Below the pieces are notes generated by a model. The model had not been told where the DNA came from. It saw nothing but the letters and a program-made list of their open reading frames with translations, and searched no databases. From Falciphora oryzae (Eukaryota > Ascomycota > Sordariomycetes > Magnaporthales > Magnaporthaceae): 64,000 nucleotides of DNA. The stretch lies in the NCBI GenBank assembly GCA_000733355.1, contig JNVV01000004.1, forward strand, positions 1,357,325 through 1,421,324, read 5' to 3'. This document shows, one piece after another, positions 45,327-55,760 of the stretch. The first letter of the stretch is position 1. Each line of letters opens with the position of its first letter. The translations under genes were made by a program, and so were the position numbers.

Positions 45327-48300
45327 ATGTGAGAAGCCCTCCGTTTGATGGCCCGACCCGACGAGAAGAGAAAAGGCCGCTTGAGAATCGTGGTAGAGCG
45401 CGGTGATTGTCACTGGCCTAGCGCGTTTCCTGGCAGACATGTGGCTGCTAACTAAAGCCCGTGCTGCTACAGGAAGTTTGGAAAACAAATCCAGAAACGG
45501 CAGCTTGAGGTCCCCGAGTATGCAGCAAGCTTCGTCAACTACAAGGCTTTGAAAAAGGTGAGCCAACCCCATTTTTCTCGGCCCCCGCTGGACAAAATTC
45601 CACCACGGAGGCAGCATAAGAGGCATAAAAGCAAGCATTGCAGCGGCACGTACAGTGCGGCCTTGCCCAAAATGTTCACCGCGGCCACTCCTCCTGAAGC
45701 CCTAGTTGCCCCAGTCCCAAGCCGCAGGGCGCCCCGTTTCGCGCCGCTAACGATGCGCCATATAGCTCATCAAGAGGCTCTCGGCCACTCCTGTTCTGGG
45801 CGCTCAGAATGGGGGCCACCCTCCCGCCAGCCCTATAGACTCCCAAGCTGCCCTGCAAGCCAACAAGGCGACATTCTTTTTCCAACTTGTAAGATGGCGC
45901 CCCTTCCCCGTCGCAATGAGTGTCCTTCGGGGTCTAGGATTACTAAAGGCGACGGCACAGGAACGTGAATTAGAGAAGGTCAACGCCTTCTACCTCCAAA
46001 AAGAAGCCGAGGTTCGTTTTTTTTTTCTCTTCTTCTTCCGTATACACCCCTTTCGCGCGACAAGAGACCCCCGGGAAACATGCGTCTGATCTGGAAGATT
46101 CTACCAACAGCTCAAGGTCAGACTCCGGACCCTTCTCGACAAGAAGAAACTCGTCCAGTCCCGGAACCATGGCATATCAAGAAAATCAGCCAAGTTCGCA
46201 ACTCTCCAGGAGGGGTTCCAGCAGTTCGCCAACGACCTGAACAAACTGCAGCAGTTCGTCGAGATCAACGGAACAGCCTTTTCCAAGATCCTGAAGAAGT
46301 GGGATAAGACTTCCAAGTCCAAGACCAAGGAGCTTTACCTGTCAAGAGCGGTCGAGGTTCAGCCCTTTTTCAACGCCACCGTCATCAGCGAGCTATCAGA
46401 TCAAGCGACAACAAGTCTCCAGGAGCTGGGCGCGTGGGCGGACGGCGACCAGATCAGCTTTGGCGATCAGCGGGAGCATGTTGTGAGCAGTCAGCACCTT
46501 CTGGGGACCGACGAGGGAGATGCGGATACACTCCTGCTGGACACGGTACGGTCTGGAAGCCTGGATTCCCTGCGGGATCTCCTGGGGCGCATGAGGTCTT
46601 CGCCGGACCCGGAGCCTTCGTCGACAATGGATCCTTCTCTCAGAGAGCGAATCACGCGCACCTTCCTGGCATCCATCAACGAGGGCCCCCAGGAGTCACT
46701 TGAGCTGCTTTTGAGCACCGGGCTCGTTGACGTCCAGTCGGAGGATGACATCAACGAGAGGAACTGCCTCCACCAGTCCACCATCTACGGGAACACATAC
46801 GTGCTGCAGTACGGATTGGCGAAGGGTGTCGTGGTGAGCAGAACCGACGTTTACGGCCGTGTTCCGCTCCATTATGCCAGCATGCATGGCCGTCTCGACA
46901 TGCTTGCGGCGCTGCTTGATGGTAAGCTAGCCTTTACAGAAATTGAGCTTGTGCTGCTCTACCGCGATACTGACTATGTCGTGTTCAACCTTTGCACAGC
47001 AGACCCGAAAACCATCGATCTGATCGACCACGACAACTTCACGCCTCTAATTCACGCTATAATCCACGGCCACCTCGAATGTGTCCAGCTTCTCCTGACC
47101 AAATCAGCGCGGCTCGACCCGGCCTCGGATACCGACCATGTACCCCTGAATCTTGCATGCGAACATGGCTCTGGGGCGATCGTCGAGCTGCTTCTGAAGC
47201 ATGGCGCCCAGATCCTGCCCGACGCGGAGGGACTTTACCCGCAGCACCTGGTGGCGAGATCGGGCCAGACCCCGGATTTGCTTCTCCTGCTCAAGCAGTA
47301 CGGCGCTGATCTCAACCTGATGGATAAGCTCTACGGTTGGACCCCGCTCGTCCACGCTGCCAGCGAAGGCAACGTGCCCTGTCTCCAGGCTCTCCTGGAA
47401 GTCGGTGTTGATCCCAACATCCTGGACGAGAAGGACCTCCCCGCGATGTACTACGCGGCCTGGGAGGGGCACCTGGAGTGTATGAGGCTCCTGAGCCCGT
47501 TCAACCGCGTCAGACCGGCGGTGAGCCCGGGCATGGCGCCAACCATGTCGACACCGCTTGCCCCAATGGGCCTAGGGAGCAGCAGTGCGCCCATGCCCAT
47601 GGCTCTGGACCCGGATGCCATCCCCGTCCTCGAGCTTCCTCCTCCGATCATCCCGCTGCGGCGCTATGGCCACAACTTCCTCGACACCAAGACGGTGGTG
47701 CAGCTGACCTTCGACGAGAGCGGGGGGCAGCCTCTTATTTTCTTCCACGACGGCAAGTACCCGGCTGCTCGACTCACCGTTTCCTCCAAGATTTCGGACG
47801 TGATCCCGAAAAACATCATCCTCCCCTTCCAAGAAGATACCCGCCTTGTTTCCTTCCACATCGACAACCTCGACTCATTCACGCTGGACTTTGACGTCTT
47901 CCCCACCTACGGCGCAAAGGTCATCGCCAAGACCGTTGCGCTGCCCAACACCTTCCGGGCGCTGCTGAGCAGCTCGGGGAGCTGCTGTCTTCCACTCTTC
48001 GATCCGAGGCTCCGCGCGATCGGTCAGATCAGCTTCCACACGCAAGTGATCAAGCCATTCCAGGGGGTACCGCTCGAGATCGCCGATTTCGAGACGTACT
48101 GGAAGGCCACCAGTCAGCTGGACGGGCAGCCTAGTACGTTCGTCTCTGGGTCAAGCCTCTCGGGCGACTTTGTGAGGCTGTATGTGCAGCACACGAGCGA
48201 CGGCGTGCCAGTACTGTGGCCTTCGTGGACGGTCGCCTGCGGAGGTGTTGAAGTCCCGGTCTCTCGCCTGGCATACGATCAGTTTGTCACGGCGGTGGCG

Positions 48301-49116
48301 TCGTCGCCGGGCAGGAGCGAGCTCGGAACAATCTCAACGCTGCCGCTGGACCGCATCTCGGATGTGCACCGCATCCTGGCGACGTCGGGCATCACGCTGC
48401 AGGAGGCGCTGGCGGTACTCCCCGCGGGTATGCACGTCAACGTGCAGATCATCTACCCGACGGCGGAGGAGGAGAGGAGCCTGAGCCTGGGGCCGAGCGC
48501 CGATATGAACGGCTTCGTCGACGCCGTGCTGATGGTAGTATTTGACCACGCTCGCGCCCAGCGGGCGCAGGCCCCTGACGCCGTCCGCTCCGTGGTCTTC
48601 AGCTCGTACAACCCCAGCCTCTGCACCGCGCTCAACTGGAAGCAGCCCAACTTCCCCGTCTTCCTCTGCAACGACCTCGGGCAGGAGGAGTGGGCGGGCG
48701 CCGCTTCTGGAGCCGCTGCTGCCGCCATGCCGCCTCCGGATGTCATCCGGGCATGCGGCAGCAGGACGTCGTCGATCAAGGAGATGGTCAGGACGGCACA
48801 GAGCAACAACTTCATGGGCTTGATATGTTGCTCTCGTCTGCTGGTAGGTCGCCTCTCTCTTGTGATCATGTGTCTTTTCTGGCTTGGGGAAGGGCAAGTG
48901 GCTAACTTTGTGTGTCATTGACAATAGGACATGGTGCCTGCGCTTGTGGATGCCATCAAGTCGCATGGCCTGGCGCTCGTGGTCGACAAGTCTCGGGAGA
49001 GGCCACAGGAACCCACGGGGCCTTTTGCGGACCCCTTCGCCCGCCCTCCCAAGGGCGTGGACGGCATGCTCAAATCCAACGGCGTGCTGCGGTTCAACGA
49101 GACGATAGATGCGTAG
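45327..49116 (+). CDS. PHO81: PHO81/NUC-2 CDK inhibitor of the phosphate pathway
   Basis: Inhibits the cyclin-CDK that phosphorylates the phosphate transcription factor when phosphate is scarce. 1034 residues from exons 45327-45328, 45473-45557, 45766-45888, 45961-46011, 46111-46921, 47000-48843 and 48928-49116. The SPX domain is at residues 1 to ~190 (MKFGKQIQKRQLEVPEYAAS; the basic cluster of SPX proteins lies around LRTLLDKKKL). Ankyrin repeats run from ~260 to ~500 (NCLHQSTIYGNTYVLQYG; DNFTPLIHAIIHGHLECVQL). A degenerate glycerophosphodiester-phosphodiesterase-like domain forms the C-terminus, ending PKGVDGMLKSNGVLRFNE. The start codon appears split: AT at 45327-45328, GTGAGA intron, then G at 45473. 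The exon 4 donor GTTCGT is weak. The 78-nt intron 46922-46999 is stop-free and in frame. Confidence 0.93.
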
Positions 49117-50003
49117 GTCCCTGGTAAAGGATAGTGTGTTGGTTGCGATTCTCTTGCCTTTGTATTTGTGGAATCCTAGGTACAAAAAGGAGACTGGGTC
49201 CTCATCGGGCCAGCCTGGATCTGCGTGGTGGGCGCTGATTATCTACGTAATAACAAGCCCGCTTCGTGTAGCGGGATCTCGTGGCCCTCAGGGGTGGTTT
49301 GCTGGGGGGTTGCTCAAGAGTCTCGCGTAGCGAAGTGTTATTTGAACTTGATACAAATGCTTTTGCCAGGTGCAATACTAAAGGGCAATACTACCTTGAG
49401 CAATATAACCCTTTCCTTTTCCTTCTCGTCTCGCCGCCCCCCCTTTCCCTTTCTCTGACGGGCCCTACGCTCCCTCGCTCCTGCCGTCCCCATGGCCCAA
49501 ATCTTATAACCTCTCGCCCAGCTCACCGTAAACATCGAACCTCGGGCGCCAAGTTGGTGTAGCGGTTATGAGGATGGGTCGAGTCGACACCGGGACCTTA
49601 CCTGTACTCCGCTGCAATAGCCGCTTGGGTCCGGGGTTCGAGCCCCGGTAGGGGTTGTTCGTCGGATTTTCCGTCGTCGGAGTAAACCTCCCAAGTGGGA
49701 AGTTTCGTAGCTGTCCACCCCCGAGGTTGGGCAGTGAGCTTTTGCTTTGCTTGGTTTTTTTTCGTTTCAGTTTCTATTCCGTTATGTTTTTAAAATCGCA
49801 CCTCCCGTATCTACGATTCAACCAAGCCATTTTTCCATCGATGATAATGTGTAATGTGATATCGAGAGAAAGAAAAATGACGATTCGTAATTCATTAACC
49901 AAACTCAAGACTACCAAAAAGTGGGGGCAGGCTACAATACGAAGGAAGGAACCCGACGTGAACCTGTTTTCACATCCCCCAAGCCACCCCCTAGCCACAT
50001 CCC
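49117..50003. other. Convergent region containing a SINE-like element
   Basis: PHO81 and the small membrane-protein gene converge here. The only structured feature is the tRNA-derived sequence at about 49551-49762. Confidence 0.6.
49551..49762 (+). mobile_element. tRNA-derived SINE-like element or tRNA pseudogene
   Basis: Seen: an A-box-like GGTGTAGCGGTTATGAGG at 49556-49573, a perfect B box GGTTCGAGCCC at 49635-49645 within a strong hairpin (CCGGGG / CCCCGG), and T8 (49755-49762), a Pol III terminator, about 110 bp further on. A proper tRNA does not fold: the 5' and 3' acceptor arms do not pair, the T-arm lacks a base, and the A-to-B spacing is long. Together this fits a SINE (tRNA head, unrelated body, T-rich end) better than a functional tRNA. 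Copy number cannot be judged from this window. Confidence 0.5.
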
Positions 50004-50882
50004 CTACGCGCCCTTGGCCTCGTACCTCAGCGCGTTCAGCTCCGCCTCCGGGTCGACGCTGGCCATGACGAGCTTGGCGGCGACGACGACGGCGTACACG
50101 GCGGCGGGGAGGCACGCGAGCACGGCGCGGCCGAGGCGGGCGCTGTCGTCCCGATATGATCTGTCGTCGTCGCGGCCGCCCCGCGCAATCACCAGGCCCA
50201 TGAGCAGCAGCACGGCGCACAGGCCCGCGTTGAGCAGCGGCAGGTGCGTCTCGAGCGGCGACCGCTGCTGCGTGCCCGGGGCGCCCGGCAGCGAGAAGGA
50301 CGAGTGGCGGCGCTTCCGCTGGCGGCGGCGGCGGCGGGCTGCGGAGGACAAGGGGGTTGAGGCGGAGGGGTTGTCGTCGTCGTCGTCGGTGGTGATTGCG
50401 GGGCCGCTGTCGCTGCGGTGGGCGGCCCAGGCGTCGAGCTGGGGGATGCCCGTCTCGGTCGGGTCCTGGCGGTAGAGGAGCCAGGCGGTCGAGGCGAGCG
50501 AGCTGAGGGAGAGGAGCGTGGGCAGCAGGGAGGCGGAGAGGAGGAGCAGGCGGATGCTGACGAGGTAGGGGAGCGTGGAGAGGGCGGGCAGGGCGAGCAT
50601 GACGAGGCGGAACTGGCGGTTGCGGGCCTCGTTTTGCTCGGCCAGGGTTTGGATCAGGCTGTCTTGTTCTGTCATGGGGGTGATGGTGGTGTTAGCGAGT
50701 GTGCTCTTTGAATTTTGTGTGATATCCAGCCCAATGACTGGAGGAAGGGGGAGGAGGAGGCCCAGAAACCACGCACCATCTTCGTCGAGAATCTCGGGAG
50801 AGTCCGAGAAGGACGAGTCGTCTGTCGGGTACTGGAAGGTCTTGCGCAGGCGCGCGGTCGCGCTGCGTGGGATGGCTGACAT
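50004..50882 (-). CDS. Conserved fungal membrane protein of unknown function
   Basis: 256 residues from exons 50882-50777 and 50668-50004. The N-terminus is disordered and phosphosite-like (DDSSFSDSPEILDEDEQDSL). A first hydrophobic block (about residues 58-100) covers two membrane helices. It is followed by an acidic/basic loop (DDDDDN, then RRRRRQRKRR), two further helices (ETHLPLLNAGLCAVLLLMGL and AVLACLPAAVYAVVVAAKL) and a conserved tail VDPEAELNALRYEAKGA. I recognise the tail as typical of a Pezizomycotina-wide family, but know no function. The 108-nt intron (50776-50669) is divisible by three and stop-free. Retention would insert 36 residues including a hydrophobic run that could add a membrane segment. 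Head-to-head with COA1. Confidence 0.82.
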   Translation of the reverse strand: MSAIPRSATARLRKTFQYPTDDSSFSDSPEILDEDGAWFLGLLLPLPPVIGLDITQNSKSTLANTTITPMTEQDSLIQTLAEQNEARNRQFRLVMLALPALSTLPYLVSIRLLLLSASLLPTLLSLSSLASTAWLLYRQDPTETGIPQLDAWAAHRSDSGPAITTDDDDDNPSASTPLSSAARRRRRQRKRRHSSFSLPGAPGTQQRSPLETHLPLLNAGLCAVLLLMGLVIARGGRDDDRSYRDDSARLGRAVLACLPAAVYAVVVAAKLVMASVDPEAELNALRYEAKGA

Positions 50883-51307
50883 TGTCGGGGCCTTGTCGTC
50901 GATGTTATGCCGTCGGGTTTGGAGGGGGAGAGTTTGGGCGAGGTGTTGGAGTCTAGAACCGGCGGCGGCGGCGATGGGCTAGAGGGAAGACGCGAAAGGC
51001 TCCGCGACTACAAGACAGCGTGTTGGGGTAGCCCCTCGTTTGATGCTGAGCGGCCGCACTGACCCGTCATTGCTCCCGCAGGGCGCCGATGACGTTGTGT
51101 CGTTGCCGTTGATGTGCCAGCCGTCGGCGCATGCTGCAGCGTCTGAGAGCACCCGCGCGGTTGACCCACTCTTGCTGCCACGGGAGTGGGGCAGCGGTGA
51201 CAAGATTGGATAGCAAAGTCGCAGGCGCATCAAAAGCTGTGGGCTGATTTTGCTGAGTCGGTTCCGACGACGACGACGTCTCCAATGCAGATTAGAACCC
51301 CGAAAAC
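50883..51307. promoter_or_regulatory. Divergent promoter, membrane protein / COA1
   Basis: 425 bp between the two start codons. No further feature recognised. Confidence 0.55.
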
Positions 51308-52018
51308 ATGCTGCCAAGGATAGTAAGCAGGCGGGCCTGCCTCCTGCTGGGGGCGCCGGCCTTGAGGCGCCTCTCTCTGGCCCAGCGGCGGGGCATGTCT
51401 GCGGCGCCCAAGCCCGGCGACGGCCCGCTGATGGAGCGCCGCGCCGATCGGGAGCTTCCCGGTGAGTGCGGCCGATGAGAGGGAGGGCAAGGCCGGGGAG
51501 GCCATATATCTCTAACCAAACGGCCACAAACAGACGTCGAGTCCACCCAATTCCGCTGGTCGCGCACGTTCCCCATCTTCCTGGCCATCATCGGCGCCTG
51601 CAGCGTGGCCATCTTCAACTACCAGAAGATGTCGAGCCCCGTGGTGTCGTCGACGCTGTACGCGCTGCGCGTCTCGCCCGAGGCGCGCGAGTACCTGGGC
51701 GACGAGATCTACTTCAAGCAGCAGATCCCCTGGATCAGCGGCGAGATGAACCAGCTGCACGGCCGCATCAACATCAGCTTCGCCGTCAAGGGCACCCGCA
51801 ACGCGGCCGTCATGCGCTTCGCCAGCGCCCGGCCCACCGCCCGGGGGATGTTCGAGACCACCGAGTGGAGCCTCGAGCGCGCCGACGGCTCAAGGATCGA
51901 CCTGCTCGCCGGCAGCGACCCCTTCAGGGGCATCCAGGCCGACAAGGGCCTGGACGGCTACTTTGACGACGACGACGAGCCCACCACCAGGGGGTTCAGG
52001 CAGATGAACAAGAAATAA
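51308..52018 (+). CDS. COA1: Cytochrome c oxidase assembly factor Coa1
   Basis: Mitochondrial inner-membrane protein that joins early Cox1 assembly intermediates (with Mss51, Cox14 and Shy1). Exons 51308-51461 and 51534-52018 give 212 residues. The Arg-rich, acid-free start (MLPRIVSRRACLLLGA, RRLSLAQRRG) is a mitochondrial presequence. One membrane helix follows at about residues 63-80 (TFPIFLAIIGACSVAIF), then the soluble Coa1 domain in the intermembrane space with LGDEIYFKQQIPWISGEMN and INISFAVKGT. Its 3' end faces that of the mitochondrial ribosomal gene across only 261 bp. Confidence 0.88.
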
Positions 52019-52279
52019 AGGGCTGAAACCTTGCTGCGAGGGCTCATGGTGTGCATGCAGGGGATATTCTCGTGTATCTATACTCCTTTTCCTTCAGCGA
52101 AGCCCGCCAGTCACGCTTCCGTTAGAAGTACATGTACAACAGAAAGAAAAGAAACAAAAGACAGGCAAACACATGAGCATTACATGTCCGCGTGATATAT
52201 ACTACAATAAGGGTATCATTTCGAGTATGTCTTGGCCATCTACAGCCATAAAATAATACCCCTGAAACCAAGCCCTATT

Positions 52280-53464
52280 TTACTCGACAGCCAGCTCCCC
52301 CGAGCTTATTTGCTCAAAGGCAAGGTCCTCCACAGTAGGGCCCTTGTGCGGGGCATGCTGAGCGACGAGCTCCCCTATCCTACCCGACCTCCTCTCCTCC
52401 TTGAGCTCCAGGTGCCTCTTGCGGGCGGCCTCGAGCAGCTCGCTGTGGTTCGGCCGACGAGACAGGACGGCCTCCCTCGAAGTGCGCACCCAGTCCTCGG
52501 GCGGTGGGGGCTTCTTGACGGCGTCCTGGATCTTGACCAGCCCACCCTTGGGGCCGGCGACGGCGCCCTTGACGACGACGATGCCCAGCTCGTTGTCGAT
52601 GCGGAGCACGGCCAGGTTCTGGACCGTGGCCTGCTCGCCACCCATACGACCCGGCATCTTCTTGCCGGGCAACACCCTGGATCCGCTGCCCTGCGAGGGA
52701 CCCGCCGAACCGATGGTGCGGTGGTTGAGCGAGTTACCGTGCGAGGCCGGCTGGCCCGAGAAGCCGTGGCGTTTCATGCCGCCGGCGAAGCCCATTCCGC
52801 GGCTGGTGCCGCGCACGTCGACCCACTGGCCGATGTGGAACCAGTCGGGCATGAGCTGGACGCCGATGGGCAGCAGGCCCTCGGGGCCGCGGACCTTGAA
52901 CTCGGCCACGTGCTGCTTGGGCTCGACGCCTTTCGCCTCGAAGTAGCCGAGCTGCGGGGCCGCGACGGTGGCGGGGCGCTTCGGACCCGCGCCGACCTGG
53001 ACGGCCCAGTAGCCGTTGGACTCGCGCGTCTTGTTCTGCAGCACCTGCACGGCCTCGAGCTGCAGGACGGTGCAGGGGATGCGGGTGCCGCGGCGCGTGT
53101 AGAAGGCCGTCATGCCCTTCTTGACGGCCAGCACGCCGGTACGCACGGGCGTCGTGTTCTCCCTGCGCTTCAGCGCCGCCGCGGGCCCCGTCGTCGGGGC
53201 GGGTATGCCGGCCGTCTGCTGGTTGAAGCGCGTGGGCTTGGCCGCCCGCTTGGGGAGCGTGTTGCTCCAGCCGTACTTGACGCCGCGCTTGGCCGTCCGC
53301 GGCAGCAGCAGGAGCGACGTCGGGGTCCTGGCGGCGAGGATCGCTGTGCTAGTGGCTACTGCTGATGGGGTTGCCGTCGTCGGTGTGGAGTGGTGCGGGC
53401 AGAGGCTGGCCTCGAGCTGTGGCAGTAGGGCCGACCAGCTCCGGGCCGGCAGCCTGGGCGCCAT
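52280..53464 (-). CDS. MRPL3: Mitochondrial ribosomal protein uL3m
   Basis: Large-subunit protein of the mitochondrial ribosome (yeast MRPL9). Single exon, 394 residues. The start at 53464 (MAPRLPARSW) opens a basic, Ser/Thr/Ala-rich presequence. An in-frame ATG 74 codons upstream (53686) lies in the shared promoter and is less likely. uL3 signatures: GVLAVKKGMTAFY at the start of the ribosomal domain, then VDVRGTSRGMGFAGGMKRHG with FSGQPASHGNSLNHRTIGS, and KKMPGRMGGE. The C-terminal extension of about 90 residues is charged and typical of fungal mitoribosomal proteins. Head-to-head with CCDC25 over 415 bp. Confidence 0.93.
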   Translation of the reverse strand: MAPRLPARSWSALLPQLEASLCPHHSTPTTATPSAVATSTAILAARTPTSLLLLPRTAKRGVKYGWSNTLPKRAAKPTRFNQQTAGIPAPTTGPAAALKRRENTTPVRTGVLAVKKGMTAFYTRRGTRIPCTVLQLEAVQVLQNKTRESNGYWAVQVGAGPKRPATVAAPQLGYFEAKGVEPKQHVAEFKVRGPEGLLPIGVQLMPDWFHIGQWVDVRGTSRGMGFAGGMKRHGFSGQPASHGNSLNHRTIGSAGPSQGSGSRVLPGKKMPGRMGGEQATVQNLAVLRIDNELGIVVVKGAVAGPKGGLVKIQDAVKKPPPPEDWVRTSREAVLSRRPNHSELLEAARKRHLELKEERRSGRIGELVAQHAPHKGPTVEDLAFEQISSGELAVE

Positions 53465-53879
53465 TGCTGCTTCTGTGGGCCCGGGTCGGGCCTCGTGCTG
53501 GGCTCGATAGATGGAGGTTTCGACGGGGAGCCGATCGGCCGGTATCGATTTGTGTGTTTGGTGCGATTGGTTGTGCCAGCAATTGGAGAGCCTGGGGCTC
53601 TGCGCTGGAGGGCTGGTGCTGCAACCACACTTCGCGATGTCAAATTTTGGCGGAGTGCACCACCACTCGGCAAATCTTCGGCCCACTTTACCACCAAGGA
53701 GCTCAGCTACCCCACAGCGGCCTTGTCACCACAATTGAAGGGAGGGACAGCTGCAGAACAACGGACGCCTGACACTCCTCCTCTTGGCTCGATTGCGAGT
53801 TCTTGCCAGAGACGAACCCAAAACCCCAGCCGCAACCTTCGAGATTAATCGAGGCGACACGGCCAGCGAAGTCGCAGCC
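53465..53879. promoter_or_regulatory. Divergent promoter uL3m / CCDC25
   Basis: 415 bp between start codons. An in-frame ATG at 53784 would add 32 residues to CCDC25, but the family starts at MV(Y/F)YFTS, so this is treated as leader. Confidence 0.55.
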
Positions 53880-55004
53880 ATGGTCTACTACTTCACGTCC
53901 AAGGCCGTGGACCCCGCAGCCTTCATCTACGTCGGCAAGGACAAGTATGAGAGTACGTCGTCAATCCCTGGCCTGCACTGGAGAGGTGGAGCCCGTGCTT
54001 GACAGCTCTAAATGAGGGATACGTATCTGACGTCCTGGTTCTCGCTTGTCTCCAAAAAACAACAGATGAGGATCTGATCAAGCATGGCTGGGAGGAGGAC
54101 GTCTGGTAAGCTTCCATTTTCTATGTTCTTCTCCCCTTTTCTTCTGCTTCGGTCGAAGCGACCGGCTATTAGCGCCGAGAAAATGTTGGTCCGTTCAGGG
54201 GCTTATTCGCGTACCTAGGGTATGACAGAAACCTGTTGCTTGCCTTCGGGTCCTTTGTCTGTGTCTTCATTTTGCTGTTGCAGGCCTCTCACACGGCGTT
54301 ACCATATTGCTCCAGTTCCACGTGGACAAGCTCTCCAGCGCCCACATTTATTTGAGGTTGCGAGAGGGCGAGACCTGGGATGCCATCCCCGAGCCTCTGC
54401 TCCAGGATCTGGCCCAGTTGACCAAGGCAAACTCGATTGAAGGTGGGTGCTCATCACCCGTCAATGCTTCCAAGTGGCAGCCGATAAACGCCCGGCCTGC
54501 TCAACGCCTTGTCGCTTCCAGGGAACAAGAAGGACAACGTCACCATCATTTACACTCCCTGGTCCAACCTCAAGAAGGATGGCAGCATGGACGTTGGTCA
54601 GGTCAGCTTCCATGACCAGAAAAAGGTCAAGAGGATTCTGGTTCCCCAGAGGGATAACCCCATAGTCAACAGGCTCAACAAGACCAAGGAGGAGAAGCAT
54701 CCGGATCTGAAGCAGGAGAAAGACGATCGTCTGCGTGAACTCCGAAAACGGGACCAGTCGGCACAGCAGCAGAGGGTGCGTTCCAAGCCACATCTCTAAC
54801 CTGTCCCTTCCATCACCACCACCCCCATCCCGCTGCTAACGTTCTTCCCTCTCATAGCGCAAGGAGGAAGCCCGTATTGCCAAGGAGCGCAGCGAGAAGA
54901 AGTGGCAGAAGGATCACGCCTACGACGACATCTTCTCTGAGGAGAACATGGAGGCTTCTAGCAACCAGAACCGCGACGAGAACTGGGAAGACGACTTTAT
55001 GTGA
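53880..55004 (+). CDS. CCDC25: CCDC25 orthologue (NFACT-R/DUF814 domain)
   Basis: Conserved small eukaryotic protein with an NFACT-R domain (RNA/nucleic-acid-binding type) and a C-terminal coiled coil; 213 residues against 208 in human. Exons 53880-53952, 54066-54105, 54219 (one nucleotide), 54316-54442, 54522-54775 and 54858-55004. Hallmarks: MVYYFTS, YVGKDKYENEDLIKHGW, WFHVDKLSSAHIYLRL, KANSIEG, YTPWSNLKKDGSMDVGQ and a Lys/Glu-rich helix ending NWEDDFM. The codon for the invariant Trp before FHVDKLSSAH is TG + G: the preceding exon ends TG at a good GTAAGC donor, the next conserved exon starts TTC after CTCCAG, and a lone G at 54219 lies between CCTAG and GTATGA. Without that G the frame breaks. 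Identity sure; the microexon is inferred. Confidence 0.9.
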
Positions 55005-55760
55005 CAACGCTCCTCCTTCAATGCTTGAGCCTTGTGAGGCTACATTCGACTCAATTTGCGGGTAGGCAGATGAGGCAATCTCGAGCGCCTAGGCATTTGG
55101 AGAGCCCTCTCATAGAGCCGTCATAGGTGCCGCGATGAGAACAAAGGAGCAGGCGTTGAAGTAGCGAGAAATAAGACACCCTGAACCAGGTACATTACGC
55201 GCGGAAAATAGCGTGATCGCACCATCCAAAGCAGCGACGAGGTGCTCAAGCGGGCTCCGCGTCTCCTGGGGAGGGCCGCCTCTCAATCTACCACGAAAAT
55301 GTCGTCATCGCGCATTCGAGAGAAGAAAACCCTAGGAAGTGGTTGCCGTGAGACGGCGGCGATTATAACGATACTTTTGGGATTGCCAGCTTGGGGCATC
55401 CCCCAGGTGAGTCAGGGGTCACTCCTGGAACAAAGTGGGGCGGTTCCCGGTTTGGCGGCATCGAGAAGTCGAAGCCAGCTTTTGCAACCCGACATGAAAG
55501 CAACCACATTGTGAATCTGATCACTCGGCGTCTCGAGCCCCTTTTTAGAGCTATTCAAGACCCAGCTATCTTAATTATACATTACTTCTTCACAGCCAAA
55601 AACCGAGACAAACCTTCCTCTAACCCGAAATTACTCGTCATTAATCCTATGGCCCGAACTTTCCAAATCATGGGGCTGTTGATAGCATCACTTGTAGAAG
55701 TGAAGATTCCCCCGTATCCAGTAATAGCCAATCTGTCAAACCCGAAGGTTTCCTCGACCA
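55005..55760. other. Convergent intergenic region, nothing recognised
   Basis: 756 bp of 3' flanks between CCDC25 (plus) and the secreted-protein gene (minus). Reading frames here show no conserved features. Confidence 0.5.

Noticed and set aside
48334..49185. 283-codon frame antisense to the PHO81 3' end
   Set aside because: Overlaps conserved sense exons and a sense intron; composition driven.
49551..49655. Functional tRNA gene
   Set aside because: B box is perfect, but acceptor arms do not pair, the T-arm is one base short and no sensible anticodon arm forms; kept as SINE-like instead.
53465..53686. N-terminal extension of the uL3m gene from the ATG at 53686
   Set aside because: In frame, but occupies the divergent promoter and lacks presequence character; the ATG at 53464 opens a typical presequence.
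53784..53879. Upstream start for CCDC25
   Set aside because: Adds 32 residues absent from the family, whose conserved start MV(Y/F)YFTS is at 53880.
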